The position numbers and the translations under genes were made by a program. A stretch of DNA of 50,657 nt from a bacterium (GTDB lineage Bacteria > Myxococcota_A > UBA9160 > SZUA-336), in the NCBI GenBank assembly GCA_024226335.1, contig JAAELY010000318.1:1-50657 (forward strand). The letters run 5' to 3'. Below the pieces are notes generated by a model, which was given only the letters and a program-made list of their open reading frames with translations, searched no databases and was not told the DNA's origin. The stretch's first letter is position 1, and each line of letters starts with the position of its first letter. Shown one piece after another: positions 43,062-50,657 of the stretch.

Positions 43062-46000
43062 TCAGTCCAGCCGGAACGCCTTTCGCCGCCGCTTCAGTCC
43101 GAGCAAACCCAGCAACAAGCCGAGGAACACGATCGCGATGCTGCCGGGCAGTACGGGAATGCTGGTGATACTGGGCATCGAGAGCGGATCGGTCGGGTCG
43201 GAGCCCGCCGCTACTTCGACGCCGTCGTCGAAGCCGTCGTCGTCGGTGTCCATGTCGAGCGGATTGGTTCCCGTGTTGTTCGGGTCCACGTAGATCAGCG
43301 TAAACGTCTCGACCTCGTCGAGCAGGTTGTCGTTGTCGTCGTCTGGATCGCAGGCGTCACCCATCGTGTCGCCGTCAAAGTTGTCCTGGGTGGGATTCGA
43401 AATAGACGGACAGTTGTCGACTCCGTCGAAGTCCAGGTCCTCGTCGCGATCGATACCCATGCGTTGTCCGGAACCCGGAGGCGTGCAGGTGTAGGTCAGA
43501 GGGCCCTCGGAACTGGCGAGCAAGCGCATATTTGGGTCGTCGATCGTGTTGCCCAGGTCGTTGCGGAACAACCCGCCCGACTCGCGCACCCAGCCGCGTT
43601 CGACGCCGCCCACACTGCCTTTCGCGATCAGATCGCACTCCGTGACGGTTCCACCCAGGATCAGCGAATCGAAGGAAGTCGCCGCGCGAGCGATCAGAAG
43701 GTCGATGCGGGGATCGACGACTCCGGAGTTGGTCGAAGTCAGCGTTACCTGCTGCCCGACGATCGGCGCCAGGTCGGAATCGAAGGCCAGTGCGAAGTCG
43801 GACACTTGCCCGACCTCATTGGGATCCAGTGTGAAAACGGCGCTGGAGACAAAGCTCTCGACTGTGTCGATTGCGCCATCGTGCAGATAGCCGAAGCCGC
43901 GCACCTGGTCTCCCTGGTGTGAACCTCCGGTCGAGAGTCCGAACATGCCGATCTTCTGATACAGGTTGCGCATATGGGCGACCTTGAAGGTCTGGGTCTC
44001 ACCCTCGAAGGTCTGCTCACCGCCGGATCCGAAGAATCCACTGGCTGGGTCCAGGCTGTGGCAACCGTCGCAGTCTTCTACCGTGTCCGTGGCATCGGGG
44101 TCGAGGGGGCCGCACTCGGTCGCGCCGGGGCCGCAACTGAAGAACACGTCGAAGCCGGCCTGTTCCGAAGAGTTCAGCGAGTTGTCCAGTGCGCGCACAG
44201 GGTTGGGAGGCAGCACGATCTGCAGTGCGAAATCGGAAAACAACTGCATGTCGTTGGGATCGATCACGCCGTCGTGTCCGACCAGACCTTCGAATGCGAC
44301 GATGAAGTTGCGGAATGCCGGATCTTCAGCGCACGGCGCGCCCGTTGCCTCGGTGCAGGGATCCAGACCGAAGAAGCCGTCGACCCGATCGCCGCGCCAG
44401 TGCATGGCGCCGTGGGTCGCCAGGCCGCGCAGGGTCTGGGTGGTCATGGGACCCTTCATCGGGTGGAAGGACGTCCCTTTCAATCCGTCGAGGAAGATCG
44501 TGGCCGAGGGTTGGCTGTTGGTCGAAACTCCGCCGTCCGGATCGCCCAGATTCCAGGCGATGCTGTCGAGATCCCCGAAGATGTGACAACTCGAGCACGA
44601 GGCCTCGCCGTTTCCCGAAGTGATGCGTGCGTCGTATAGGAATGGACGGCCATCGAGTACCGACGATGGCTCCGGGTTGTGCAGCGCGTGCGTCTCGAGC
44701 GTCGCCTTCGTGCTCGGGTTGATGACCTGCACGGAGTTGTCGAAACGCGTCATCACGTAGAGGCGGTTGTTCGTCTCGTCCAGGATCAGGCCGGTGGGGC
44801 CACCACTCGTGGAGATGTAATTCGCGCTCTCCGTGGTCGGGTCGAAGTTTGCGGTGAAGTTCGGATCGTCGATGCTGCTGACCGGAAATACACCGATCGT
44901 TCCGGATCCGAAGGCCGCCACGTACATCGTCGCGCCGTCGCTCGAAATGATCGGTTGCAGCGGCGTGGCCAGGCTGTGGTCGATCTGATTGGGGTCGATC
45001 AAGCTGTTCGGGTCGGTGTGCAGGTACGAGTAGTTGATGTGTTTGTTCAGATGCCTGGGCGAGATCACTCCGCTATTCGGATCGATCACCGTGATGCGCG
45101 ACTCGGACAGATGCCCCTGAACGGTCGTGCCGCCGTGGTTGCCCGGGCCTTCGAAGCGCACGTCATTGGGCAGTTCCGTATTCGTGACGAAGAGCTTGCC
45201 GGTCGTCGGGTGGACCGCGATGTTGAACAGGATCGTGCCAACTGAATCGAACTCCTGGATCGAACCCGGAGCCAGGGTATTCGCGTTGACCGAGAACACG
45301 TCGTGGTCGGGCAGGTTCAGGTTGACGTTGCTGTCCCAGATGGTGCCGCTCACGTCGCGCCAGTTCACACCGTCGTATTTGACGATCACGCCTGTTTCGG
45401 GAGCGGTGACCAGGGCCGCATTATTACTGGGCCCGGGAACGCCGCCCGCACCGAAACCGTCGGGAACCACGGTTTCAGCGATCACCGTAGTCTGGTTGCC
45501 CGAGTGGAAGGCAGCTGCGTAGACGGTATTGCCGTCCGGACTCACCGCCAGCGCGCGGGGTGTGTCCGAGAAGAAGGTCACGATGCCGACGGGCGTGCCG
45601 CCGATCGTGCTGCCGAGACTTGTTCCGTCGAAGACCCACACATCGGCGCGATCGACACCGGCCGTCTTGAGTTGCGGGTCGCCATCGTCCGAGCCGAGCC
45701 CCGTTACGGGGTCGAGTGAGGCATCCGTCCGGTGCTGTCCGCGATGCGCGGTGGTGATGAAGGCGCGGTTGCCGCTGGTGCCGGCAAATACGATGTCGCG
45801 CGGTTCGTCACCGACCAATAGTGTGCGCACGACCTGGGGTGGGGTCTGCGTCATGTCGATGATGCTGACGCTATCGGACAAGTGATTGACTACCCAGATC
45901 TCGTCGTTGGTGCGCGCGGCCACAGCCACAGGTTCCATACCCACCGGGATCGACTGAACGTGCGTCAGGGAACCCGAGGCGACGTCGAAGACCTCGAGAC

Positions 46001-46160
46001 GATTATCCGGCGTGTTGACCGCGAAGACCTGGCTACCGTCCGGAGACAGGGCCAGAGGTCGGACGTGGCCGCTCTCGAACGTCAGAAATGAAGTCTGGGC
46101 GGCGGCAGAGCCGCTAAACGCAAGCAAGCCCGCGATCAGCCAGCAGACGAGTCTGGTCAT
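43062..46160 (-). CDS. Exported beta-propeller and di-haem peroxidase-like protein with type-3 repeats and sorting tail
   Basis: This is a 1032-residue exported multidomain protein with a signal peptide (residues 1-21, ending SAAAQ). A YVTN/Lactonase-like seven-bladed propeller occupies about 25-490 (RPLALSPDGSQVFAVNTPDN and similar blades). A region of cytochrome-c-peroxidase/MauG type (about 500-890) follows, with two haem sites, C522-S-S-C525-H526 and C697-D-G-C700-H701. Thrombospondin-type calcium repeats come next (DRDEDLDFDGVDNCP, DPDDDNDNLLDEVE). The last 30 residues are SIPVLPGS, a hydrophobic stretch and a basic end (KRRRK), which looks like a CTERM surface-sorting signal. It probably oxidises or binds a periplasmic or surface substrate. 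The substrate is unknown; the propeller-peroxidase fusion recalls proteins tied to methanobactin and copper handling. Confidence 0.85.
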   Translation of the reverse strand: MTRLVCWLIAGLLAFSGSAAAQTSFLTFESGHVRPLALSPDGSQVFAVNTPDNRLEVFDVASGSLTHVQSIPVGMEPVAVAARTNDEIWVVNHLSDSVSIIDMTQTPPQVVRTLLVGDEPRDIVFAGTSGNRAFITTAHRGQHRTDASLDPVTGLGSDDGDPQLKTAGVDRADVWVFDGTSLGSTIGGTPVGIVTFFSDTPRALAVSPDGNTVYAAAFHSGNQTTVIAETVVPDGFGAGGVPGPSNNAALVTAPETGVIVKYDGVNWRDVSGTIWDSNVNLNLPDHDVFSVNANTLAPGSIQEFDSVGTILFNIAVHPTTGKLFVTNTELPNDVRFEGPGNHGGTTVQGHLSESRITVIDPNSGVISPRHLNKHINYSYLHTDPNSLIDPNQIDHSLATPLQPIISSDGATMYVAAFGSGTIGVFPVSSIDDPNFTANFDPTTESANYISTSGGPTGLILDETNNRLYVMTRFDNSVQVINPSTKATLETHALHNPEPSSVLDGRPFLYDARITSGNGEASCSSCHIFGDLDSIAWNLGDPDGGVSTNSQPSATIFLDGLKGTSFHPMKGPMTTQTLRGLATHGAMHWRGDRVDGFFGLDPCTEATGAPCAEDPAFRNFIVAFEGLVGHDGVIDPNDMQLFSDFALQIVLPPNPVRALDNSLNSSEQAGFDVFFSCGPGATECGPLDPDATDTVEDCDGCHSLDPASGFFGSGGEQTFEGETQTFKVAHMRNLYQKIGMFGLSTGGSHQGDQVRGFGYLHDGAIDTVESFVSSAVFTLDPNEVGQVSDFALAFDSDLAPIVGQQVTLTSTNSGVVDPRIDLLIARAATSFDSLILGGTVTECDLIAKGSVGGVERGWVRESGGLFRNDLGNTIDDPNMRLLASSEGPLTYTCTPPGSGQRMGIDRDEDLDFDGVDNCPSISNPTQDNFDGDTMGDACDPDDDNDNLLDEVETFTLIYVDPNNTGTNPLDMDTDDDGFDDGVEVAAGSDPTDPLSMPSITSIPVLPGSIAIVFLGLLLGLLGLKRRRKAFRLD

Positions 46161-46313
46161 CGATTTCCCCTTCCAAGTGGTGCCATCGTCCCACTCGGTG
46201 CCCTGAGGGTCAAGGAAAGAGCGAATTGGCCAGCGAGAAGCAGAAAACCGTCCGCACGCGCCATTTTCGGGGACTCAATGCCTGAGAAGCTCGCCGCGGA
46301 ACGCGAGTCTTGA

Positions 46314-47180
46314 TCAAGACTCGATCTTGCGAAACGCCCACCACTTCAGATCGTCCCCGGGGTAGGGGAGGCTCAGTCCTTCCGGGATCACATCGGCGAG
46401 ACGGGCGAGGCTCGATCCACCGGGCAGTTCTCCCAGCTTGAGACGCAGAAGCGATTTGGCATGGCCCGCTTCGATCCACTTGGGCATTCGGCCCCAGCGC
46501 ACCAGGGTCAGGTCGTGATCGGCCATCAGCTTCACCAGTCCGTCGTGATGGTAGTAGTGGAGAACGCTCGGGGGGCTGTACTCGTGCCAGCCCGAGCCGA
46601 ACATCCGCGCGGACAGGCTCTTGCGATCCCAGGACTCGATCAGGCAGTAGCCTTTCGCGCGCGTCAGGCGAGACAGGTGGCCCGCCGCTGTGTGCGGGTC
46701 GACGAAGTGTCCGAGAACCTGGATTGCGCAGACGAGGTCGTAGCGCTCGTTTGTTTCGAAGGATTCCAGACTCGCGGCTTGCACGTCGAGTCCGAGTTCG
46801 CTCACAGCAAACTGCGCCATCCTGCGATTAGGCTCGATTCCCTTCGCCGTCCATCCGTTGGCGCGAAAGCCGTCGAGGATGAAGCCCGCGGCGGCGCCGA
46901 CGTCGAGGACACTCCCCGGTGGCCCCAGTGATTTCATCAATCGCGCATAGCGTTTGCCCCGACGGGTCAGGGAGCGTCGTTCGCTCAGATAGTCGGGATA
47001 ACCCACGCCACCACCCGTGAAGTAGTCATCGTCGTACACGGACGAGACGTGGCTCGATGGGGCAGCGAAATCCGCAAAGCGATGCTCACAACGACCGCAC
47101 TCGAGAATCGAAAATTCTCCCTTGCGAAAAATGGGCAGGGCGTGGTTCGTGCAGAGTGGGCAGGTGTGAGACTCGGGCAT
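46314..47180 (-). CDS. Class I SAM-dependent methyltransferase with N-terminal zinc-ribbon-like motif
   Basis: The 288-residue protein has two Cys-x2-Cys pairs at the start (CPLCTNH and CGRCEHR), as in methyltransferases of the type that act on sugars or lipid-linked glycans. A Rossmann methyltransferase fold follows (VLDVGAAAGFILDGF, motif I; KGIEPNRRMAQFA, motif II). A C-terminal domain of about 100 residues may bind substrate. Such proteins often sit in polysaccharide or natural-product clusters; none is evident here. It lies upstream of the propeller gene on the same strand, separated by 153 bases, and may or may not share its transcript. Substrate is unknown. Confidence 0.82.
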   Translation of the reverse strand: MPESHTCPLCTNHALPIFRKGEFSILECGRCEHRFADFAAPSSHVSSVYDDDYFTGGGVGYPDYLSERRSLTRRGKRYARLMKSLGPPGSVLDVGAAAGFILDGFRANGWTAKGIEPNRRMAQFAVSELGLDVQAASLESFETNERYDLVCAIQVLGHFVDPHTAAGHLSRLTRAKGYCLIESWDRKSLSARMFGSGWHEYSPPSVLHYYHHDGLVKLMADHDLTLVRWGRMPKWIEAGHAKSLLRLKLGELPGGSSLARLADVIPEGLSLPYPGDDLKWWAFRKIES

Positions 47181-47284
47181 GGCTCTATCGCTGGCGGGTC
47201 GTGAAGTTCCCGCCGCCAGAAAGCGAGGGATCGCTGTGGGAGCACACTAGCGTCTCCGGAAGGCAGATACTCGGTCCGGTGGCT

Positions 47285-47330
47285 GGATATTACAGCAATT
47301 GACAAAAGCGGTCCTGGTATGTAATATTCC
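47285..47330 (+). promoter_or_regulatory. Promoter of the PaaX-like gene, framed by an inverted repeat
   Basis: A perfect -35 TTGACA (47299-47304), a 17-nt spacer and a -10 TAATAT (47322-47327) form the best plus-strand promoter in this part. GGATATTAC (47285-47293) and GTAATATTCC (47321-47330) are inverted copies flanking it, so a dimeric repressor would cover the promoter. Transcription would start near 47334, only about 5 nt before the ATG. Confidence 0.7.
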
Positions 47331-47338
47331 GGACAACC

Positions 47339-48208
47339 ATGGTCCAGCGATCGAAGCAAGCCTCACGCGCGGTGATCTCCGCGAAAAGCCTCGCGATCGA
47401 TCTCCTCTCGACCATGCCCGCCCGCTATCCCGTGCCCGTGGGTTCCTTGATTCACGCCGCCGGAATTCTCGGGATCGCCGAGAACAGCATGCGCGTTGCT
47501 CTGGTCCGATTGCGAGAGCGCGGACTCGTGGAGTCCGATGAACGCGGGCTCTACAGGCTTGGAGCAAGCGCAGGCCCTGTCAATCGGCACGTTCTTTCGT
47601 GGCGTTCGATCGAAGAGCAGATTGGCCCCTGGGACGGCTCGTGGGTTGCGCTCGAAGCGGCGTCGAGTTCTGCGGATCGGGGCGCCACACGCCGACGCCA
47701 GAGGGCGCTGCATCTGATCGGCTTTCGCCCGCTCACGCGAACGCTTCACGTTCGCCCGAACAACCTCAATGGTGGCGTCGATGCGATGCGCCAGCGTCTC
47801 GATACGCTCGGTGCTGGGCACGGTCCGGTGTTTCAGCTTTCGGAGTTCGATGCCGAGACCGAGACGCTCGCACGCGAACTCTGGAACGCTCGAGCGTTGG
47901 AGGTCGGTTACCGGAAGACCTGTGCGTCGCTCGAGGCGAGCGCAAAGCGAATGCCCGGCCTGTCGAATGAGGAGGCCATGTCGGAGTCCTTCCGCCTGGG
48001 CGGTGAAGCGGTTCGTCAGATCGTTCTCGACCCGCTACTGCCGACTCCGATTATCGATACGAAGGCACGGCGTGCTCTGGTCAAAGCGATGCAGCGCTAC
48101 GACCGCCTCGGGCGCCGCTACTGGAGTGCCTGGGCCGGGGAATCGGTTGAACTTGAACGGAGCCCGGCGGCGGTCGGGCAGATGGCGTCGGGCCTTTCGC
48201 CCGTATAG
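47339..48208 (+). CDS. PaaX-family transcriptional regulator
   Basis: The 289-residue protein matches the PaaX family of GntR-like repressors, known for phenylacetyl-CoA-responsive control of phenylacetate genes. The N-terminal winged helix is SLAIDLLSTMPARYPVPVGSLIH with ENSMRVALVRLRERGLVES. The central region (GSWVALEA) and the C-terminal domain (LILDPLLPTP-like VLDPLLPTP, then RRYWSAWA) are also characteristic. No phenylacetate genes are nearby; the next gene is a fatty-acid desaturase, 18 nt downstream. The likely ligand is therefore an acyl-CoA, and the regulator may control the desaturase and itself through the inverted repeat at its promoter. ATG 47339 leaves almost no leader. Confidence 0.85.
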   Translation: MVQRSKQASRAVISAKSLAIDLLSTMPARYPVPVGSLIHAAGILGIAENSMRVALVRLRERGLVESDERGLYRLGASAGPVNRHVLSWRSIEEQIGPWDGSWVALEAASSSADRGATRRRQRALHLIGFRPLTRTLHVRPNNLNGGVDAMRQRLDTLGAGHGPVFQLSEFDAETETLARELWNARALEVGYRKTCASLEASAKRMPGLSNEEAMSESFRLGGEAVRQIVLDPLLPTPIIDTKARRALVKAMQRYDRLGRRYWSAWAGESVELERSPAAVGQMASGLSPV

Positions 48209-48226
48209 GTATAGGAGAAGAACAAG

Positions 48227-49129
48227 ATGAAGATCAGCGACGTAGCTACCCCCGAGGATCTGGAGCGATTCACCGCGCGGAGCAGCTGGAAGGCGGCCGG
48301 TGCAATTGCCTTCAACTGGCTTTTCATCGCGGCGATCTTCACCGGCGTTGCGCTCTGGCCCTCTGCACTCACGGTTCTGATCGGCATCGCCCTGCTCGGC
48401 GGGCGCCAGCTCGCATTTGCCGCGTTGATGCACGACTGTGGGCATTCGATCTTGTTCTCGGGCCCCCGGGCCAATGCGATCATCGGCCAGTGGCTCTGTG
48501 CCTATCCGATCCTTTCGGATCTACCGCGTTACGCCCAGGGGCACCAGCGACATCACGCGTTTGCGGGTACAGACAAGGATCCGGATCTGCCCAACTATCA
48601 AAGTTATCCGATCTCGCGAACAAGCTTCCTGCGCAAGGTCGCGAGAGACCTGACCGGCCAGACGGGTTGGAAGGCGCTGCGTGCAACCTGGCGTCGCGGC
48701 CGAGGAGGGATCCTGCGTGCGCCATGGAATGGCAACGCGCTATTGGGTCATGTGCTGGTCCACTCGGCGATGTTTGGCGTGCTCTACGCTCTGGGCCACG
48801 GATTGCTCTATCTGATGTGGCCGGTCGCGTATCTGACCTCCTATATGTTGATCGCCCGCTTGCGCCAGGTCGCCGAGCACGGCGGGGTCCCGGATCTATT
48901 CGATCTGGACCCGCGCCAGAACACTCGCACGACCTACGTGCGCGCCTGGGAGCGCTTGTTCGTCGCTCCCTTTCATTTGAACTACCACCTGGAGCATCAC
49001 TTTCACGCGGGTGTTCCGTGTTATCACCTGGAGGAGTTTCATCAGTTCTTGAAGGCCAAGGGGGCCTACGACGCGATGGAGTTTCCTCGCGGTTACGACG
49101 CGCTCCTGTCAAAGGTGGTGGTTGCGTAG
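48227..49129 (+). CDS. Membrane fatty-acid desaturase family protein
   Basis: The 300-residue integral membrane protein has the three histidine boxes of the di-iron desaturase/hydroxylase family: HDCGH (69-73), HQRHH (106-110) and HLEHH (254-258), the last two flanked by the usual spacing. At least four hydrophobic segments are visible (about 25-55, 175-205 and others). It is soluble-cofactor dependent, presumably via ferredoxin or a cytochrome. It would introduce a double bond, or possibly a hydroxyl or carotenoid-type change, into a lipid substrate. It sits 18 nt after the PaaX-like gene with AGGAG upstream of ATG 48227, suggesting one operon controlled by that regulator. The next gene is convergent. 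Confidence 0.9.
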   Translation: MKISDVATPEDLERFTARSSWKAAGAIAFNWLFIAAIFTGVALWPSALTVLIGIALLGGRQLAFAALMHDCGHSILFSGPRANAIIGQWLCAYPILSDLPRYAQGHQRHHAFAGTDKDPDLPNYQSYPISRTSFLRKVARDLTGQTGWKALRATWRRGRGGILRAPWNGNALLGHVLVHSAMFGVLYALGHGLLYLMWPVAYLTSYMLIARLRQVAEHGGVPDLFDLDPRQNTRTTYVRAWERLFVAPFHLNYHLEHHFHAGVPCYHLEEFHQFLKAKGAYDAMEFPRGYDALLSKVVVA

Positions 49130-49141
49130 GGGAAGCCGGAG

Positions 49142-50170
49142 TCAGAGTCCCTTTCCAAACGAATACTGCCATCCGAGCGTGAACATCCACTTGGTCTCCA
49201 ATTGGGGACCGTCGAGGGATTGATAGATCGGACGTCCGACCTCGATTGCCAGACGATGGTTTTCGAGTGCGCCCTGAAGAGCGATGTTCGTGCCGATCAG
49301 CAGATCGAGCCGGGAGCCTCCGCGATGTCGCGGATCTGCGGTTGGAACCATCGTGGAAGTCAGTGCGCTATCGCGGCCGTGGATGTCGTCCCATTCGCGC
49401 CAGGCCAGGCGCACGGAGCCACTCGCCGTGTGGATCAATCGGCGCGAGAGCCAGGCTGTGACCTCGTAGGCGTTGCCCAGACGGTAGTCCTTGTTGTTGG
49501 TTCCGAGTCGACCCGTGAGTTGAGCCTGTCCGCCCCATGAGAGTTCGTCGCGCTTTCCGCGATAGGTGATTCCCGGAAGCAGATCGACGGTTCCGGAACC
49601 GATCTGCATCGGATAGGGAAGCCGAACCCGGCCCGACGGAGTGCGATCCTTGTGAGTGATCGAGCCGGTCGGGAGGCTCAGTCCGAGATGCAGGTGAGCG
49701 CTGTGGTCATCATCCACCCAGAGTTGGTAGAGCGCACTCACCTTGATGTCTCCCAGACCGTCGGATGACGTCTTGAATCCGGCACCCATCCTGCGCACGT
49801 GGTCCATTTCAAGCCGGACCATGGGCAACATCGCCATCAGCGATACTTGCGGTGTCAGGCCGTACATGGCCCCTAGCATGTGCATCTCCATCGTCATGCT
49901 TCTCGGTGCGATCATGTAGTCGCCAAGTACCTGACTCGTGCTCTCGCGATCGGTTCCGTCGAGGTTTCCGGACATTCTCATGCGCATGTAGCGATAAGAG
50001 ACCATCAGCTCACCGGTGTGGTGCAGGTGATCGCCCATCACTCCGATCGGTCCGTGGTCATTGGAGTGATGGGCGTGAACGGCCGCGTGGGCCAGGGTCG
50101 GTGTCAGGGAAAGGCTCAGAAGGACCGTCAGCAAGGCTGTCCGGTACGAGAGGAATCTGTAGATCTTCAT
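49142..50170 (-). CDS. Outer-membrane beta-barrel protein with His/Met-rich N-terminus
   Basis: The 342-residue protein, from ATG 50170, has a signal peptide (LLTVLLSLSLTPTLAHA) and then a His-rich stretch (HAHHSNDHGPIGVMGDHLHH) and Met-rich strands (RYMRMRMSGNLDG, MTMEMHMLGAMYG). The rest alternates polar and hydrophobic residues as in a beta-barrel and ends in WQYSFGKGL. It resembles a family annotated as transporters of the phenol-degradation/MetA type, seen near copper-handling genes. The His and Met clusters would suit copper or another soft metal, which is inference. A longer in-frame start at 50350 is rejected because GAAGGAAGC precedes 50170 and the extension is not a signal peptide. 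Converges on the desaturase. Confidence 0.78.
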   Translation of the reverse strand: MKIYRFLSYRTALLTVLLSLSLTPTLAHAAVHAHHSNDHGPIGVMGDHLHHTGELMVSYRYMRMRMSGNLDGTDRESTSQVLGDYMIAPRSMTMEMHMLGAMYGLTPQVSLMAMLPMVRLEMDHVRRMGAGFKTSSDGLGDIKVSALYQLWVDDDHSAHLHLGLSLPTGSITHKDRTPSGRVRLPYPMQIGSGTVDLLPGITYRGKRDELSWGGQAQLTGRLGTNNKDYRLGNAYEVTAWLSRRLIHTASGSVRLAWREWDDIHGRDSALTSTMVPTADPRHRGGSRLDLLIGTNIALQGALENHRLAIEVGRPIYQSLDGPQLETKWMFTLGWQYSFGKGL

Positions 50171-50657
50171 GCTTCCTTCTTCCGCGAGATGCAGAGATCT
50201 CGCGCCATGGGAACCCACGGGCGTATCCTCGGATACGGCCATGGACCCGTTCTGATCGAGCACGTCTGCCGGTTTCCGATTCAGTAGGTGGAAACTCGAC
50301 AGCGGTGAATTCGCCAGCGGTTGGCCAGAGGCCAGACCGCGAGCCCGCACTTTTCACCACGGGGCTACGGCGGTGGCCTCCCGTCACACTCTTGCAAGGG
50401 GAATCACCGCCCGGTCCTCGACCTGGCGTTAGCTACGCCAGCCGCTCCGAACGACGGTTTCTCCTGCGAAAGTGCGAATCTGCAGCGACCCGCACGCAAC
50501 CATGGCAAGAACTGCGAGCTAGGGAACCTCTGCACAGGGAGGCTGCGGCTGCGAAGCGCGATGCATCCGCCTGCGCTGCGTCGCGCGACCCTCTGCAGAT
50601 CTACGGATCTGCGATCGGATCACGCTTCTTGCTCAGGCGGCGACTCCCGCTTCTCGC
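50171..50657. other. Right-edge region; possible insertion-sequence end
   Basis: No complete gene is visible in these 487 bases. From about 50516 the sequence CTAGGGAACCTCTGCACAGG looks like the outer end of an IS5-type element inserted at a CTAG target. A short minus-strand frame, open at the window edge and stopping at 50620-50622, could be a transposase C-terminus. The element would continue beyond the window. Between 50171 and 50515 I see only GC-rich sequence with a short palindrome TGGCGTTAGCTACGCCA (around 50422-50438). Confidence 0.35.

Overview
The window is about 50.7 kb of GC-rich bacterial chromosome, densely packed with genes. The organism is most likely a member of the former Deltaproteobacteria (Myxococcota or a related uncultured lineage). 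The clues are the block thrS-infC-rpmI-rplT-pheS-pheT-ihfA-merR, an MglA-type small GTPase, PATAN and receiver signalling proteins, very large AAA/TPR regulators and frequent GTG/TTG starts. This is an inference from gene content; no 16S gene is present. I see no complete mobile element, tRNA, rRNA or CRISPR array.

Positions 1-7.8 kb hold acyl-CoA carbon metabolism: the 3' part of a B12-dependent methylmalonyl-CoA mutase, its GTPase chaperone MeaB, an MglA-like GTPase, an SDR dehydrogenase with a DUF1330 partner on the minus strand, and a single-chain biotin-dependent acyl-CoA carboxylase of 1133 residues. Carboxylase and mutase together would give propionyl-CoA to succinyl-CoA. Positions 7.9-15.6 kb hold a cyclase/AAA/TPR regulator, the bifunctional riboflavin enzyme RibBA, a PadR regulator, and a MoxR ATPase with a CoxE-like VWA protein.

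The 580-base gap at 15.6-16.2 kb is not empty. On the minus strand it has a strong promoter, two hairpins and an intrinsic terminator, which together outline a small RNA of about 174 nt. It is the best candidate here for something undescribed. Then come miaB and a three-gene signalling cluster (receiver plus degenerate GGDEF, pseudo-receiver plus PATAN, and a cyclic-nucleotide-binding protein), followed by guaB-guaA behind a clear promoter, dnaE, and an unrecognised exported protein overlapping dnaE.

Positions 29.6-37.2 kb carry the translation operon from thrS to the MerR gene, with start/stop overlaps at several junctions. Past it lie a lysine-rich histone-H1-like repeat protein on the minus strand and a winged-helix/AAA/TPR regulator whose ATPase and repeat layout parallels the cyclase protein at 7.9 kb.

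Positions 41-50.6 kb are accessory and mostly envelope-related: a trypsin-like protease broken by a one-base frameshift at a six-C run, a small membrane-anchored protein, a large exported beta-propeller/di-haem protein with type-3 repeats and a C-terminal sorting tail, a methyltransferase, a PaaX-like regulator with an inverted repeat around its promoter, a fatty-acid desaturase, and a His/Met-rich outer-membrane protein. The last 150 bases may be the edge of an insertion sequence that continues beyond the window.
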